Shown here piece after piece: positions 9,104 to 17,748 of a stretch of DNA of 64,000 bases (position 1 is the first letter of the stretch; each line of letters opens with the position of its first letter). The translations under genes were made by a program, and so were the position numbers. Below the pieces are notes generated by a model that was not told where the DNA came from, ran no database searches, and was given only the letters and a program-made list of their open reading frames with translations. Source of the stretch: Bradyrhizobium sp. CER78 (GTDB lineage Bacteria; Pseudomonadota; Alphaproteobacteria; Rhizobiales; Xanthobacteraceae); contig NZ_JARVWP010000009.1 in the NCBI RefSeq assembly GCF_029846235.1, positions 62,001-126,000 of the forward strand, read 5' to 3'.

Positions 9104-9230
9104 GAACTGACCCGTCCGGCCGCGCCTCGCTCAATGCATGGACACCGGAGGTCCAACGAGCTGCCAGACTCCTGGCCGAATGACCGCGATTGCGTATTTA
9201 GACCGCCGGCTGCATGCCATCAAGCCGCGC

Positions 9231-9560
9231 TCATTCGCCGTCAACAGCTACAGGCCGCGCCGCCTGCACCGCGGTCTTCGGCACCCACGACACGCTGACG
9301 CTGCCGGTCAGAAAGGTCTGGCACGCCATCCGATAGCCGGCGGCGAACTGCGCGTCGGTGAGGTGCTTGCGCTCCTTCGGCTTGATCGCATCGGTGTTCT
9401 CGATGCCCTTCTCGATCAGGCATTTGCAGGTTCCGCACAGCCCGCCGCCGCACTTGAACGGAATGCCGCCCTGCTCGCGCAGCGAGACGCGCAGCAGGTT
9501 GCTGTTCTCCGCGGCGGTCACGGTTTTCCCGCCATTGGTCAGAAACGTGACTTCGATCAT
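9231..9560 (-). CDS. 2Fe-2S ferredoxin (plant type)
   Basis: A 109-residue single-domain ferredoxin. The cluster ligands are visible as CGGGLCGTC (C-x4-C-x2-C) around residue 37, with the fourth cysteine in YRMACQTF near 77. It is the last gene of a four-gene minus-strand operon with a second ferredoxin and a diiron oxidase, so it probably supplies electrons to that oxidase. It is clearly diverged from the other ferredoxin and is not a recent duplicate. Confidence 0.9.
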   Translation of the reverse strand: MIEVTFLTNGGKTVTAAENSNLLRVSLREQGGIPFKCGGGLCGTCKCLIEKGIENTDAIKPKERKHLTDAQFAAGYRMACQTFLTGSVSVSWVPKTAVQAARPVAVDGE

Positions 9561-9572
9561 CCCGGCATCCGC

Positions 9573-9869
9573 TCAGCGCTTGCGCAGTTTGGTGTCCATG
9601 TGGCCGAACGTGATGAGGTGCTCGAGCTCGTTCAGCGCCCGCTCCGGCGTTTCGAACTTCTCGAGGAATTTCGAGGGCACCTCGTTCACGATCGGCGGTG
9701 ACCAGGCCTCGTCGATCACCCTGACCTTGGTCTCCGCGACCAGCTCGGCAATCACGAACGTCGCTTTCCTGATGCCGTAGAACAAATAGTCATAGGCCGC
9801 GAGCGGGCGCAGGCCCTCGACGATCTCGGTGCGAAACTGCCCCGGCTTGCTCGTCAGTATCACATACAT
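9573..9869 (-). CDS. Hypothetical protein between two ferredoxins, 98 aa
   Basis: I do not recognise this family. It is soluble, with no signal peptide or transmembrane segment and no cysteine, so it carries no Fe-S cluster of its own. It begins MYVILTSKPGQFRTEIVEGL and has an aromatic central stretch (AAYDYLFYGIRK). It sits 12 bases upstream of one ferredoxin gene and 3 bases downstream of the other, so it is certainly part of the operon. A small effector or coupling subunit for the oxidase is a possible role, by position only. Confidence 0.8.
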   Translation of the reverse strand: MYVILTSKPGQFRTEIVEGLRPLAAYDYLFYGIRKATFVIAELVAETKVRVIDEAWSPPIVNEVPSKFLEKFETPERALNELEHLITFGHMDTKLRKR

Positions 9870-9872
9870 CGG

Positions 9873-10217
9873 TCACGTCCTCCCAACCGCGGCGCCGGCC
9901 GGCGCGACGATGTCGGCCAGCGGGGCCGCCTCCTGCGACAGTTCAACGTCATGCGTGAGCCAGAGCTGGCAGGCGAGGCGATAACCCTGCTCGATCCTGG
10001 CACCGAGGCGCTTCTTCTCTTTCCAGTTCGGCTCCGGCAGGTGCTCGCCGCCCTTGATGATCAGCGACGCGCACTTCCCGCACTTCCCCATCCCGCAGCC
10101 GTACAGGAAGTTGGGATAGGGAAACTGGCGGATGCCGGCGCGGACGACGAGATTGGTGTTCTCCTTGACCTCGCCGGTGAAGGTCTCGCCATTGCGGTGA
10201 AAAATGACGTTGGGCAT
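9873..10217 (-). CDS. 2Fe-2S ferredoxin (plant type), second copy
   Basis: A 114-residue ferredoxin with cluster cysteines in YGCGMGKCGKC (C-x4-C-x2-C) near residue 40 and a final cysteine in YRLACQLW near 83. It resembles the family of ferredoxins that serve oxygenases. It is the second gene of the operon, 21 bases after the diiron oxidase gene, and carries a short Ala/Pro-rich C-terminal tail. Having two distinct ferredoxins in one operon suggests a two-step electron relay or two partner enzymes. Confidence 0.9.
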   Translation of the reverse strand: MPNVIFHRNGETFTGEVKENTNLVVRAGIRQFPYPNFLYGCGMGKCGKCASLIIKGGEHLPEPNWKEKKRLGARIEQGYRLACQLWLTHDVELSQEAAPLADIVAPAGAAVGRT

Positions 10218-10238
10218 CGCCGCGCTGCTCCCCGCGAT

Positions 10239-11006
10239 TCAGGCCTGCAACAGCACGCGTTCTTCAGCCGAGACGCCGCTGGCGAGATCGAGCTCCGCCA
10301 GTGGAATGTCGTTTGCGACATAGTCGTGGTACAGCGCGGTGGTGTAGAGCAGCCGCATCTGTGCGCCGACCTCGCAGATCTTGAGGCAGCGCTGCTGCAG
10401 CTCGACCGTATTGGCGTGCTCCAGCACGATCTGGTAGCCGCGCTCGCCGTGGATCTCGTCCGACACGATGTGAAGGTCGAAGAACTCGACCTCCTCGTCG
10501 GTGAATTTGTACTTCTCGCGCAGGGTCGGCGTCTGCTTGCGATAGATCGAAGGCACCTGCGACTCCAGACCGACCACGAGGCCGGCCACCGCGACGATCG
10601 GATCCTCGCGCATCGCCACCGCATAGCACCAGCTCTGCAGCCCCCGCGTCGTCGGCGTCATGTTGTCGGGATCCTTGATGCGCGCCGCGGTCGTGCCGCA
10701 GGCCTCCGCGAAGCGGATCAGGAGATCGGTATGACGGTCGCCGCCGATCTCTTCCTCATACATGTTGGCGAGCAGGAAGTCCTTGGCCTCCTGGTACTGC
10801 TCCGGCATCCGCGCATAGATATAGCCGAGGTAGTCGGCGAACGGACCGACATAGTGATAGTGGTTCTCCGCCCAGCGTGCGAGATGCGCGCGGCTGAGCT
10901 TGCCGCTGGCCCAGGCGACGCTGAACGGCGCCTTGTTGGCGCTCTTCCCCTTGATGGCGTTTTCGAGGGCCGCTCGAAATTCCACATGATCCATCAGCTT
11001 CTGCAT
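10239..11006 (-). CDS. Heme-oxygenase-like diiron oxidase (PqqC/TenA/CADD fold)
   Basis: A 255-residue all-helical protein of the iron-containing redox enzyme group (HDO). All six ligands of the CADD/UndA type are present: E and H in EEIGGDRH (spacing 7), E in GLESQVPSIY, and H, D, H in HIVSDEIH (H-x3-D-x2-H). These enzymes activate oxygen at a non-heme diiron centre for oxidative C-C or C-N cleavage or N-oxygenation. The start at 11006 has AGGAG seven bases upstream; a longer frame to 11129 runs through the operator region. It heads an operon with two ferredoxins and a 98-residue protein. The substrate is unknown. Confidence 0.88.
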   Translation of the reverse strand: MQKLMDHVEFRAALENAIKGKSANKAPFSVAWASGKLSRAHLARWAENHYHYVGPFADYLGYIYARMPEQYQEAKDFLLANMYEEEIGGDRHTDLLIRFAEACGTTAARIKDPDNMTPTTRGLQSWCYAVAMREDPIVAVAGLVVGLESQVPSIYRKQTPTLREKYKFTDEEVEFFDLHIVSDEIHGERGYQIVLEHANTVELQQRCLKICEVGAQMRLLYTTALYHDYVANDIPLAELDLASGVSAEERVLLQA

Positions 11007-11076
11007 CGTGGCGCTCCTGTGCCGTGAAGAAATTGCCGTCCAGACAAACCGGTCATGGTCATACCCAGCTTTTTCT

Positions 11077-11089
11077 GTATACTGTATAC
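11077..11089. promoter_or_regulatory. Perfect palindrome GTATACTGTATAC
   Basis: Two GTATAC half-sites around one base. This resembles the short TNGTNNACNA-type palindromes known for FCD-GntR regulators. Confidence 0.6.
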
Positions 11090-11264
11090 GATTTTGGTGA
11101 CTGTCAACACCGAAGACCGGACTCCTCACCCCGCATCCTCAGCGGCATTATCCGCATGGTAAGCCGCTATTTGGTGCTTCCATTGCACAAAAATGCGGTC
11201 AGGATGCTCCCGCCCATTATACGCCGCGTGGATCGCGAGCCCGCAATTTGCGCTTGCCAATCTT

Positions 11265-11277
11265 GAATACAGTATAC
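11265..11277. promoter_or_regulatory. Near-perfect palindrome GAATACAGTATAC
   Basis: It differs by one base from a perfect GTATAC-N-GTATAC site and lies just upstream of the permease start. Confidence 0.55.
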
Positions 11278-11309
11278 ATTAATTGCGCATTAGAGGGGAA
11301 ACAACAAAC

Positions 11310-12851
11310 ATGCAGCACGCTCCGATCGTCGCCGCACATTGGGTCTATCTGCTCGGCGTCGCCGTCATCGTTCTCACCATGATCTGGCGCGCCAACGTCG
11401 TGGTGCCGTCGGTGATCGCAACGCTCCTGGTCGCGCTTGCATGGACGCACAGTCCGGTCGCGGCGCTCGCCAGCGTCTTCAACGCGAGCTTCACTGCCGC
11501 CAAGGAGCTCTTCAACATCTTCCTGGTGATCGCGTTGATGACGGCGCTGCTGAATGCGCTCAAGGTGCTGCGTTCGGACATTCGCATGGTCGAGCCGTTC
11601 CGCGCCGTGATGAAGACCGGACACACCGCCTACTTCGTGCTTGCCGGCATCACCTATGTGATCTCGCTGTTCTTCTGGCCGACGCCGGCAGTGCCGCTGG
11701 TCTCGGCGGTGCTGCTGCCCGCAGCGATTGCCGCCGGCCTGTCGCCGCTTGGCGGCGCCATTGCGATCGCGATCGCCGGACAAGGCATGGCGTTGTCGTC
11801 GGACTACGTGATCGGCGTCGCGCCCGGGATCAGCGCCAAGGCGGCCGGCGCTGCGGTCAGCGCCGCCACCGTCGCGGACCGCGCGCTGGTGCTGTCGCTC
11901 ATCACCGGCGGCATTGCGCTGACGCTCGCCTATTTCGCGATCCGCAAATCGATCACCGAGCCCGACGACCGGCTGCTGGAGCGTTGGCAGGCGCAGTCGA
12001 GCAACGGCGAACTGACGCGGCTGGAGCAGGAGGGCAGCTTCGACAAGGCGGAGATCGCGCGCGGCACTGCGGAGGGACAGCGGCCGTTCGCGACCCAGGC
12101 CCAGATCGACAAGGAACTTGCCGGAGTGCCGACGCGCCGCGAAGGCTGGTCGAAATTCTTTGCGGTTGCGACCCCACTCGCCTTCCTCTGCGTCATCGCG
12201 GTGATGGTGCTGGCCAAGCTCGGCATCGGCCATGACCTCAAGGGCGGCGACGCGGCCGCGCTGGTTGGCGGCGTCGCCGCGATGCTGATGATCTGCGCAA
12301 CCTCCATCTCTGAAAACCTGCGCAAGTTCCTCGACACCAGCGCCGACCACGTCACCGAAGGCTTCGTGTTCGCCTTCAAGGCGATGGGATCGGTGCTGCC
12401 GATCGCGGGCTTCTTCTTTCTCGGCGCCGAGCCGGGCCTGTCTGCGCCGATCCTCGGAGTTCCGGCAGCCCAGGCACCGAGCCTTCTGTTCGAACTGATC
12501 CAGACCGCCCAGGCCTGGATCCCGGGCAACGAATTCTTCGTCGCCTTCGGGATTTTGATATCAGGCATGATCACCGGCATCGACGGCTCAGGTTTCGCCG
12601 GCTTGCCGCTGACCGGCTCACTGTCGGGTGCGCTGGCGCCGTCGGTCGGAATGCAGCCTGCGACGCTCGCCGCGATCGGCCAGATGGGCGCGGTGTGGAC
12701 TGGCGGCGGCACCCTGGTGGCCTGGTCGTCACTGATCGCGGTGGCCGGCTTCGCGCGCGTCCCCGTCTTCCAGATCGTGCGGATCGCGATGGTCCCCGTA
12801 TTGACCGGGCTGGCGATATCGACCGTCTGCGCGGTCCTGATCTGGCACTGA
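11310..12851 (+). CDS. Ion-transporter-type permease (GntP-like)
   Basis: A 513-residue polytopic membrane protein with about 12 hydrophobic segments and a soluble, charged loop near residues 220-280. The GMALSSDY and GNEFFVAFGILISGM segments and the glycine-rich, partly repeated halves suit the ion-transporter superfamily of organic-anion permeases (GntP, CitM and relatives). I cannot name the substrate. The ATG at 11310 follows GAGGGG; the TTG at 11283 is an alternative. It is the first gene of an operon with an aldehyde dehydrogenase and a GlcG-like protein, so it probably imports the substrate of this island. Confidence 0.75.
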   Translation: MQHAPIVAAHWVYLLGVAVIVLTMIWRANVVVPSVIATLLVALAWTHSPVAALASVFNASFTAAKELFNIFLVIALMTALLNALKVLRSDIRMVEPFRAVMKTGHTAYFVLAGITYVISLFFWPTPAVPLVSAVLLPAAIAAGLSPLGGAIAIAIAGQGMALSSDYVIGVAPGISAKAAGAAVSAATVADRALVLSLITGGIALTLAYFAIRKSITEPDDRLLERWQAQSSNGELTRLEQEGSFDKAEIARGTAEGQRPFATQAQIDKELAGVPTRREGWSKFFAVATPLAFLCVIAVMVLAKLGIGHDLKGGDAAALVGGVAAMLMICATSISENLRKFLDTSADHVTEGFVFAFKAMGSVLPIAGFFFLGAEPGLSAPILGVPAAQAPSLLFELIQTAQAWIPGNEFFVAFGILISGMITGIDGSGFAGLPLTGSLSGALAPSVGMQPATLAAIGQMGAVWTGGGTLVAWSSLIAVAGFARVPVFQIVRIAMVPVLTGLAISTVCAVLIWH

Positions 12852-12861
12852 GGAGAATCCT

Positions 12862-14367
12862 GTGACGATAGCTGAAACGACGGTCCGCAATGCGCGCCCT
12901 TCCACCGAAGGCGCAGCCGACATCGAGGAGTTTCCAAACCTGATCGGCGGCGAGCTAATCTCAAGTAGTTCCGGCAGACTGTTCGCGAACATCAATCCCG
13001 CGGACACCAGCGACCTGGTCGGACGCTTCCAGCAATCGACCGCCGCCGATGCGCAGGCGGCCGTCAATGCTGCCGCCGCCGCGTTCGAAGGCTGGAGGCG
13101 GACGCCGATCACGAAGCGCGCCGCCATCCTGAACCGGGCCGCCGATCATCTCGAGGCACGCGCAGATCAGATCGCGCGGGAGATCACGCGGGAAATGGGC
13201 AAATCGCTCGGCCTCGCCCGCGACGAGGTGCTGCGCTCGGCCCAGACCCTGCGGTTCTACGCCGTCGAAGGACAGTCGCTCACCGGCGAGGTGTTTCCGA
13301 ACGACGATGCGGACATGACGGTCTATACGCTGCGCGAGCCGCTCGGCGTCGTGTCGGTCATCACGCCCTGGAATTTTCCGATTTCGATCCCGGCGCGCAA
13401 GATCGCGCCGGCGCTGATCACCGGCAACACGGTGGTGTTCAAACCGTCGTCCGATGCACCGCTCAGCGGCTATCGTCTGGCAGAAGCGCTGATGGTAGCG
13501 GGCCTGCCCAAAGGCGCGCTCAACTTCATCACCGGCAAGGCCGGCGAGATCGGGCCTGGGATCACCGAGCCGCCGGTCATTCGCGCGATTTCCTTCACCG
13601 GATCGACGTCCGCCGGCGAACAGATTTGCCGTGCGGTCAGCTTCGTGACCCGCACGCAGATGGAGCTCGGCGGCAAGAATCCGCTGATCGTCATGGACGA
13701 CGCCGACCTCGATCTGGGCGTGGATTTGACCGTCAAGGGCGGCCTGTCGCTGGCCGGCCAGGCCTGCACCGGCACCAGCCGCGTGTTGGTCATGAAGCAG
13801 GTGCGCGCCGAATTCACCGCGCGGCTGCTCGCCAAGGTGAAGGCAATCAAGATCGGCAGCGGCCTCACCAGCGGAATGGACATGGGGCCGCTCGCCACAG
13901 CGCGGCAGCTCGAAACCGTGCTGCGCTATGTCGCGATCGGGAAGAAGGAAGCGACGCACCTCTATGGCGGCGATCGGCTCACCGGCGCCGCCTATGACGG
14001 CGGATACTTCGTCTCGCCCGCGATCTTCACCGACGTGACCCAGGACATGACGATCGCACGCGAGGAGATCTTCGGCCCCGTGATCGCCATCATCGAAGTC
14101 GATAGCTACGCCGACGCGATCGCCAAGGCCAATGCCAGCGAGTATGGGCTGTCGGCCGCAATCGTGACCCGCAACCCGCGCGCGATGCACGATTTCGCGA
14201 GCGACATCCAGTCCGGAACGGTGAAGATCAACCGCACCACCACCGGCAATTTGATCAACGCGCCGTTCGGCGGATTGAAACGGTCGAGCACCTCGACATT
14301 CCGCGAGTCCGGCCGGACCGGCCTCGAATTCTACACCCAGATCAAGACGGTCTACCGCGGCGTCTGA
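12862..14367 (+). CDS. NAD(P)-dependent aldehyde dehydrogenase
   Basis: A 501-residue member of the aldehyde dehydrogenase superfamily. It shows the cofactor-site segment VITPWNFPISIPARKIAPAL, the catalytic glutamate in MELGGKNP and the catalytic cysteine in GQACTGTSR, and it has full length. The GTG start has an excellent AGGAG six bases upstream and follows the permease stop by 10 bases. It oxidises an aldehyde intermediate to an acid, probably in the pathway fed by the adjacent permease. Similarity is greatest to semialdehyde and aromatic aldehyde dehydrogenases; the exact substrate is unclear. Confidence 0.92.
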   Translation: MTIAETTVRNARPSTEGAADIEEFPNLIGGELISSSSGRLFANINPADTSDLVGRFQQSTAADAQAAVNAAAAAFEGWRRTPITKRAAILNRAADHLEARADQIAREITREMGKSLGLARDEVLRSAQTLRFYAVEGQSLTGEVFPNDDADMTVYTLREPLGVVSVITPWNFPISIPARKIAPALITGNTVVFKPSSDAPLSGYRLAEALMVAGLPKGALNFITGKAGEIGPGITEPPVIRAISFTGSTSAGEQICRAVSFVTRTQMELGGKNPLIVMDDADLDLGVDLTVKGGLSLAGQACTGTSRVLVMKQVRAEFTARLLAKVKAIKIGSGLTSGMDMGPLATARQLETVLRYVAIGKKEATHLYGGDRLTGAAYDGGYFVSPAIFTDVTQDMTIAREEIFGPVIAIIEVDSYADAIAKANASEYGLSAAIVTRNPRAMHDFASDIQSGTVKINRTTTGNLINAPFGGLKRSSTSTFRESGRTGLEFYTQIKTVYRGV

Positions 14368-14405
14368 GCCACGATCGACCATCTAGCCAATCCCGGAAGA
14401 TAGCG

Positions 14406-14879
14406 ATGAGACAGACATTCAAGCTTGAACTTGCCGAAGCCCGCCACATGATCGCCGCCGCGATCCGTAAATCCGCCGAAATCGGCGTTGCGGAGACGGT
14501 CTGCGTGACCGACGACGGCGGCTATCCGCTGGCGCTGGAGCGGATGGATGGCGCGCGGATCACCGGCCCGCAGATCGCCTGGAACAAGGCGTTCACCGCA
14601 GCCGGCCACAAGCGCTCCACCCATCTGTTCAACCAGCCGCCGAACGGACCCGCCCTGCCCGGCAATGAGGCCTTCGGCATCCAATGGAGCTTCGACGGAA
14701 AGTTTGCCGTGTTCGTCGGCGGCTTTCCGATCGTCGTCGACGACGAGGTGGTCGGCGGCATCGGGCTCAGTGGCGGCAACGGCGAGCAGGACACCCAATG
14801 CGGCGTCGCGGCGCTGCAGGCCTTGCAGGAGCTGCTGCACGGCCACCGCGTTCTGGTCGCGGCCGATATCAAGAAGTGA
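14406..14879 (+). CDS. GlcG/HbpS-like heme-degrading family protein
   Basis: A 157-residue protein of the GlcG/HbpS/Cob(I)-adenosyltransferase-like fold. The central DGGYPLALERMDGA motif and the later GGFPIVVDDEVVGGIGLSGG segment are typical. Members often sit in aromatic or glycolate catabolic operons, and some bind heme or cobalamin; the role here is unknown. It is the third gene after the permease and aldehyde dehydrogenase, and its last 11 bases overlap the convergent flavin hydroxylase gene. Confidence 0.85.
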   Translation: MRQTFKLELAEARHMIAAAIRKSAEIGVAETVCVTDDGGYPLALERMDGARITGPQIAWNKAFTAAGHKRSTHLFNQPPNGPALPGNEAFGIQWSFDGKFAVFVGGFPIVVDDEVVGGIGLSGGNGEQDTQCGVAALQALQELLHGHRVLVAADIKK

Positions 14880-16488
14880 CGGGATTCGCCGGAATTGATG
14901 AGGGCGCCGCACCCAGAGCTTCCAGCAGTTGACCGACGAGCAGATTGAGCTCGTCGGCATTGCCGGCGGCCCCGAACACGTAACGATCGGGCCGCACGAT
15001 GACCGCCGCGGCGCCGTGTTGCCGCATCCAGTCGGCGAACAGACCGTCACGCTCCACCACGCTCAGAACGCCGTCGGCATCGCCGCTTTCACCCGACGTG
15101 GTGATGACGACGCGCTCGCCGGCGAGATGCTGCCATGCGGCACGGGATTCGTCCGACAGCCACGCCATCGGCGCCGCGGCCGCCGTCACGATCGCAAATT
15201 CCGGTTTCAGCAGATCGTCGAGCCGGCAGGTCCGCCCGTCCGGCGCGCGCACATGCGGCTGCACGAACAGCCGCCCGGCGAGATCGGTATCGCGCGCGAT
15301 CAGGCCGGACACGAGATCGGGGATGAATTTCTGTCTGATGGTTTCGGCCGTGCCCGCCTTCAGGTCGGCGCGCAGCCGCACGTCGCGCTCAGCGGCGGCC
15401 GCTGGATCGAGCTCGCCGATGATCTTGCCGAACTCCTTGGCGCTGGCGACGACGGCGCGAACATGCGGCTTGCGCTCGATCTCGTAGCTGTCGAGCAGCG
15501 TCTCGCCAGCGACGCCGCGCAGCACCAGCCTCAGCTTCCAGGCGAGGTTCACGGCATCACGGATGCCGGCGCACAGCCCCTGCCCGAGGAACGGCGGCGT
15601 CTGATGCACGGCATCGCCCATCAGCAGCACACGACGATCGCGCCAGCGCTGGCCGAGCAGAGCGTGGAAGCGATAGACCGCCGAGCGCCAGATCGTGAGA
15701 TCGGAGATGTCGGTGAAGCCCTGCAACAGCCGCACCACATTGTCGGGTGCGCCGGCGGCTTCCGGATCCTCGCCCGGCAGCAGCTTGATCTCCCAGCGCC
15801 GCAGATTGCGCGGGCCCGGCACGAAGGTGCCGGGACGCGACGGCCAACAATACTGAAAACTCCTGGCCGGCCGCTTGGCGGGATCGCTGGTCAGCGTGTC
15901 GACCACCATCCACCATTCGTCGAAGGCGAGATCTTCCAGGCCGACGCCGAGCTGCTTGCGCACGAAGCTGTTGGCACCGTCGCAGCCGACCAGATATCGC
16001 GCGCGGATCAGGAACTCCTCGCCTCGCTCGCGCCGCGCGGTCAACGTCACCGCGCCGTCGTCCTGCTGCAGCGCCACGCCGGCCGCCGCGAGGAAGACGT
16101 CGGCATGCGTATATTCGGCGAGCTTGTCGCGCAGCGCCTGCTCGAGATCGGGCTGCACGAAGGTCACGTTCGGGATCCAACCGAGCGGAAACGGCGGCGG
16201 CATCGGATCGAAGATCTTGATGATCTCGCCGTCGACGCCGAGATAATGCGATCCTTTGTGCGGCGCGATCGCCTGCTCCATGAAATCGCCGAGCCCGATC
16301 GCCTGCAGCGCGCGCAGCGCCTCGTGATCGAGCGTGATCGCGCGCGGCTTGTCGTAGATGTCAGCGACGCGCTCGACGACGGCGACGCGCAAGCCGGCTT
16401 TCGCCAGCAGATTGGCGAAGATGGCGCCGACCGGCCCGAGGCCGACGATTGCCACATCATAGGTGGGATTTGCGACGGACAACGACAT
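14869..16488 (-). CDS. FAD-dependent aromatic hydroxylase (MhpA-like)
   Basis: A 539-residue class A flavoprotein monooxygenase. It has the FAD dinucleotide motif GLGPVGAIFANLLAKAG near residue 15, the DG motif in YLVGCDGANSFVRKQLG near 170, and GDAVHQTPPFLGQGLCAGIR near 290, plus a C-terminal thioredoxin-like domain as in MhpA and phenol hydroxylases. It would add an ortho hydroxyl to a phenolic substrate with NAD(P)H and oxygen. It starts 1 base after the VOC dioxygenase stop, so the pair forms a hydroxylation and ring-cleavage unit. The substrate is not determined; a 3-(3-hydroxyphenyl)propionate or resorcinol-type compound is plausible. Confidence 0.9.
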   Translation of the reverse strand: MSLSVANPTYDVAIVGLGPVGAIFANLLAKAGLRVAVVERVADIYDKPRAITLDHEALRALQAIGLGDFMEQAIAPHKGSHYLGVDGEIIKIFDPMPPPFPLGWIPNVTFVQPDLEQALRDKLAEYTHADVFLAAAGVALQQDDGAVTLTARRERGEEFLIRARYLVGCDGANSFVRKQLGVGLEDLAFDEWWMVVDTLTSDPAKRPARSFQYCWPSRPGTFVPGPRNLRRWEIKLLPGEDPEAAGAPDNVVRLLQGFTDISDLTIWRSAVYRFHALLGQRWRDRRVLLMGDAVHQTPPFLGQGLCAGIRDAVNLAWKLRLVLRGVAGETLLDSYEIERKPHVRAVVASAKEFGKIIGELDPAAAAERDVRLRADLKAGTAETIRQKFIPDLVSGLIARDTDLAGRLFVQPHVRAPDGRTCRLDDLLKPEFAIVTAAAAPMAWLSDESRAAWQHLAGERVVITTSGESGDADGVLSVVERDGLFADWMRQHGAAAVIVRPDRYVFGAAGNADELNLLVGQLLEALGAAPSSIPANPVTS

Positions 16489-16489
16489 G

Positions 16490-17485
16490 CTACTTCGCGA
16501 GGTAGCTCTCGAGCGTCAGCGGCATCGGCTTCATTTGCGGCTCGCGGATCGGAACATCGGCAAACGGCGTCGCCTCCTCGAACCAGGCCTGCCGCGCCGG
16601 CAAGCCCCATGGAAACGAGATCTTATGGTCGGACGGATCCCAGCCGATCGGCTCGTTCTCGATGTCCATGATCTGGTAGTGGGTGTTGAACAGTTCGACG
16701 CGGTGCCCGTCGGGATCGCGCATATAGACATACATCGCGTGTCCCGGCCCGTGCCGCCCCGGGCCGCGTTCGACGGCCGCGCCATAGCCGAGCTCGCCGG
16801 CGAGATCGCAGGCGTTCAGCAGATGGTGCACCTCGGGCGCGAGGAACGCGAAATGATGCAGCCGCGGTCCCGCGCCGTTGAACAACACGATGTCGTGCGG
16901 ATTGCCCTTGCGCTGCAAGAATACGCCGCGCAGATCGAAGGTGCCGGCGGGCGCGATATACTCGCTGAGCCGAAAGCCGGCCGCAGTGTAGAACTCGCAC
17001 GCCTTGCGCACGTCCGGCGTCAGCACCTGATAGTGATCGAGCCGCAGCGCCGAGCCGCCGGCATGGCGGCTGAATTGGGTGATCATGCGCAGCTCGACCG
17101 GCATGGTCGCACAGAACTCCAGCGGCGTGCCGGCCGGATCGGTGGCCTGCAGCGTGCGGCCCTGGTGCGGCACCTCGGCCCAAGCAGCGCGACAGCCATG
17201 CGCCTCGAAGAAAGCCTTGAGCTTGTCGAGGTCGTCGTCTTGAAACACCCGCAGGCCAAGCCGTGCGCAGACGGCGTCCGCGCCCTTGCGCAACACAAGG
17301 CTGTGATGGCAGGCCTCCTCGACGCCGCGGAAGTAGAGCGCATCGCCCTGCTCCGCGGTCAAGATCAGCCCGATCACCTTTTCGTAAAACTGCCGGCTCG
17401 TCGCGAGGTCGCGGACGGTCAGGACCACATGGCTCGCCCGCGTGATACGAAACCCGGGATCGTGGTTCGTGGTCGGCAAGCTCAT
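16490..17485 (-). CDS. VOC extradiol ring-cleavage dioxygenase
   Basis: A 331-residue two-module type I extradiol dioxygenase. Both modules begin with VOC signatures (ASHVVLTVRDLATSRQFYEK near residue 20; RLDHYQVLTPDVRKACEFY near 150). The probable iron ligands are His in LDHYQ, a second His in LHHFAFL, and Glu in GHRVELFNTHY near 260. The start at 17485 has GAAGG upstream; a frame opening at 17566 is unsupported. It probably cleaves the catechol made by the adjacent hydroxylase. Confidence 0.9.
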   Translation of the reverse strand: MSLPTTNHDPGFRITRASHVVLTVRDLATSRQFYEKVIGLILTAEQGDALYFRGVEEACHHSLVLRKGADAVCARLGLRVFQDDDLDKLKAFFEAHGCRAAWAEVPHQGRTLQATDPAGTPLEFCATMPVELRMITQFSRHAGGSALRLDHYQVLTPDVRKACEFYTAAGFRLSEYIAPAGTFDLRGVFLQRKGNPHDIVLFNGAGPRLHHFAFLAPEVHHLLNACDLAGELGYGAAVERGPGRHGPGHAMYVYMRDPDGHRVELFNTHYQIMDIENEPIGWDPSDHKISFPWGLPARQAWFEEATPFADVPIREPQMKPMPLTLESYLAK

Positions 17486-17748
17486 GTGCACCTTCTGGTT
17501 TTGCCGTTCGCGGCAACCCAACTCATTGCGAAAAACCGGCAGGCGATCAAGCAGCGTGGTGGGCAAACTCTGCCGGTCCGTGACGTCGCGTCACGCATTT
17601 GTATCGATTTGTTAGCAATGCCCGCCCGTGGAACCGAAACGTGAGCCCACCGTGGCACGGTCTGTTCCAATAGTTCATAGTTTGTCAAAGGTTTGCAGAG
17701 AATTCTTCGGCGCTGCGCCACGGCCAACCGCGCAGGCAACGTGGTGAG

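Larger units (their letters stand above)
11007..11309. promoter_or_regulatory. Divergent control region with two GTATAC palindromes
   Basis: This 303-base region separates the diiron oxidase operon from the permease operon. It contains a perfect GTATAC-N-GTATAC palindrome (11077-11089), 71 bases from the oxidase start, and a near-perfect copy (11265-11277), 33 bases from the permease start. One site near each divergent start suggests coordinate repression by a GntR regulator. It is AT-richer than the flanking genes. Confidence 0.7.
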
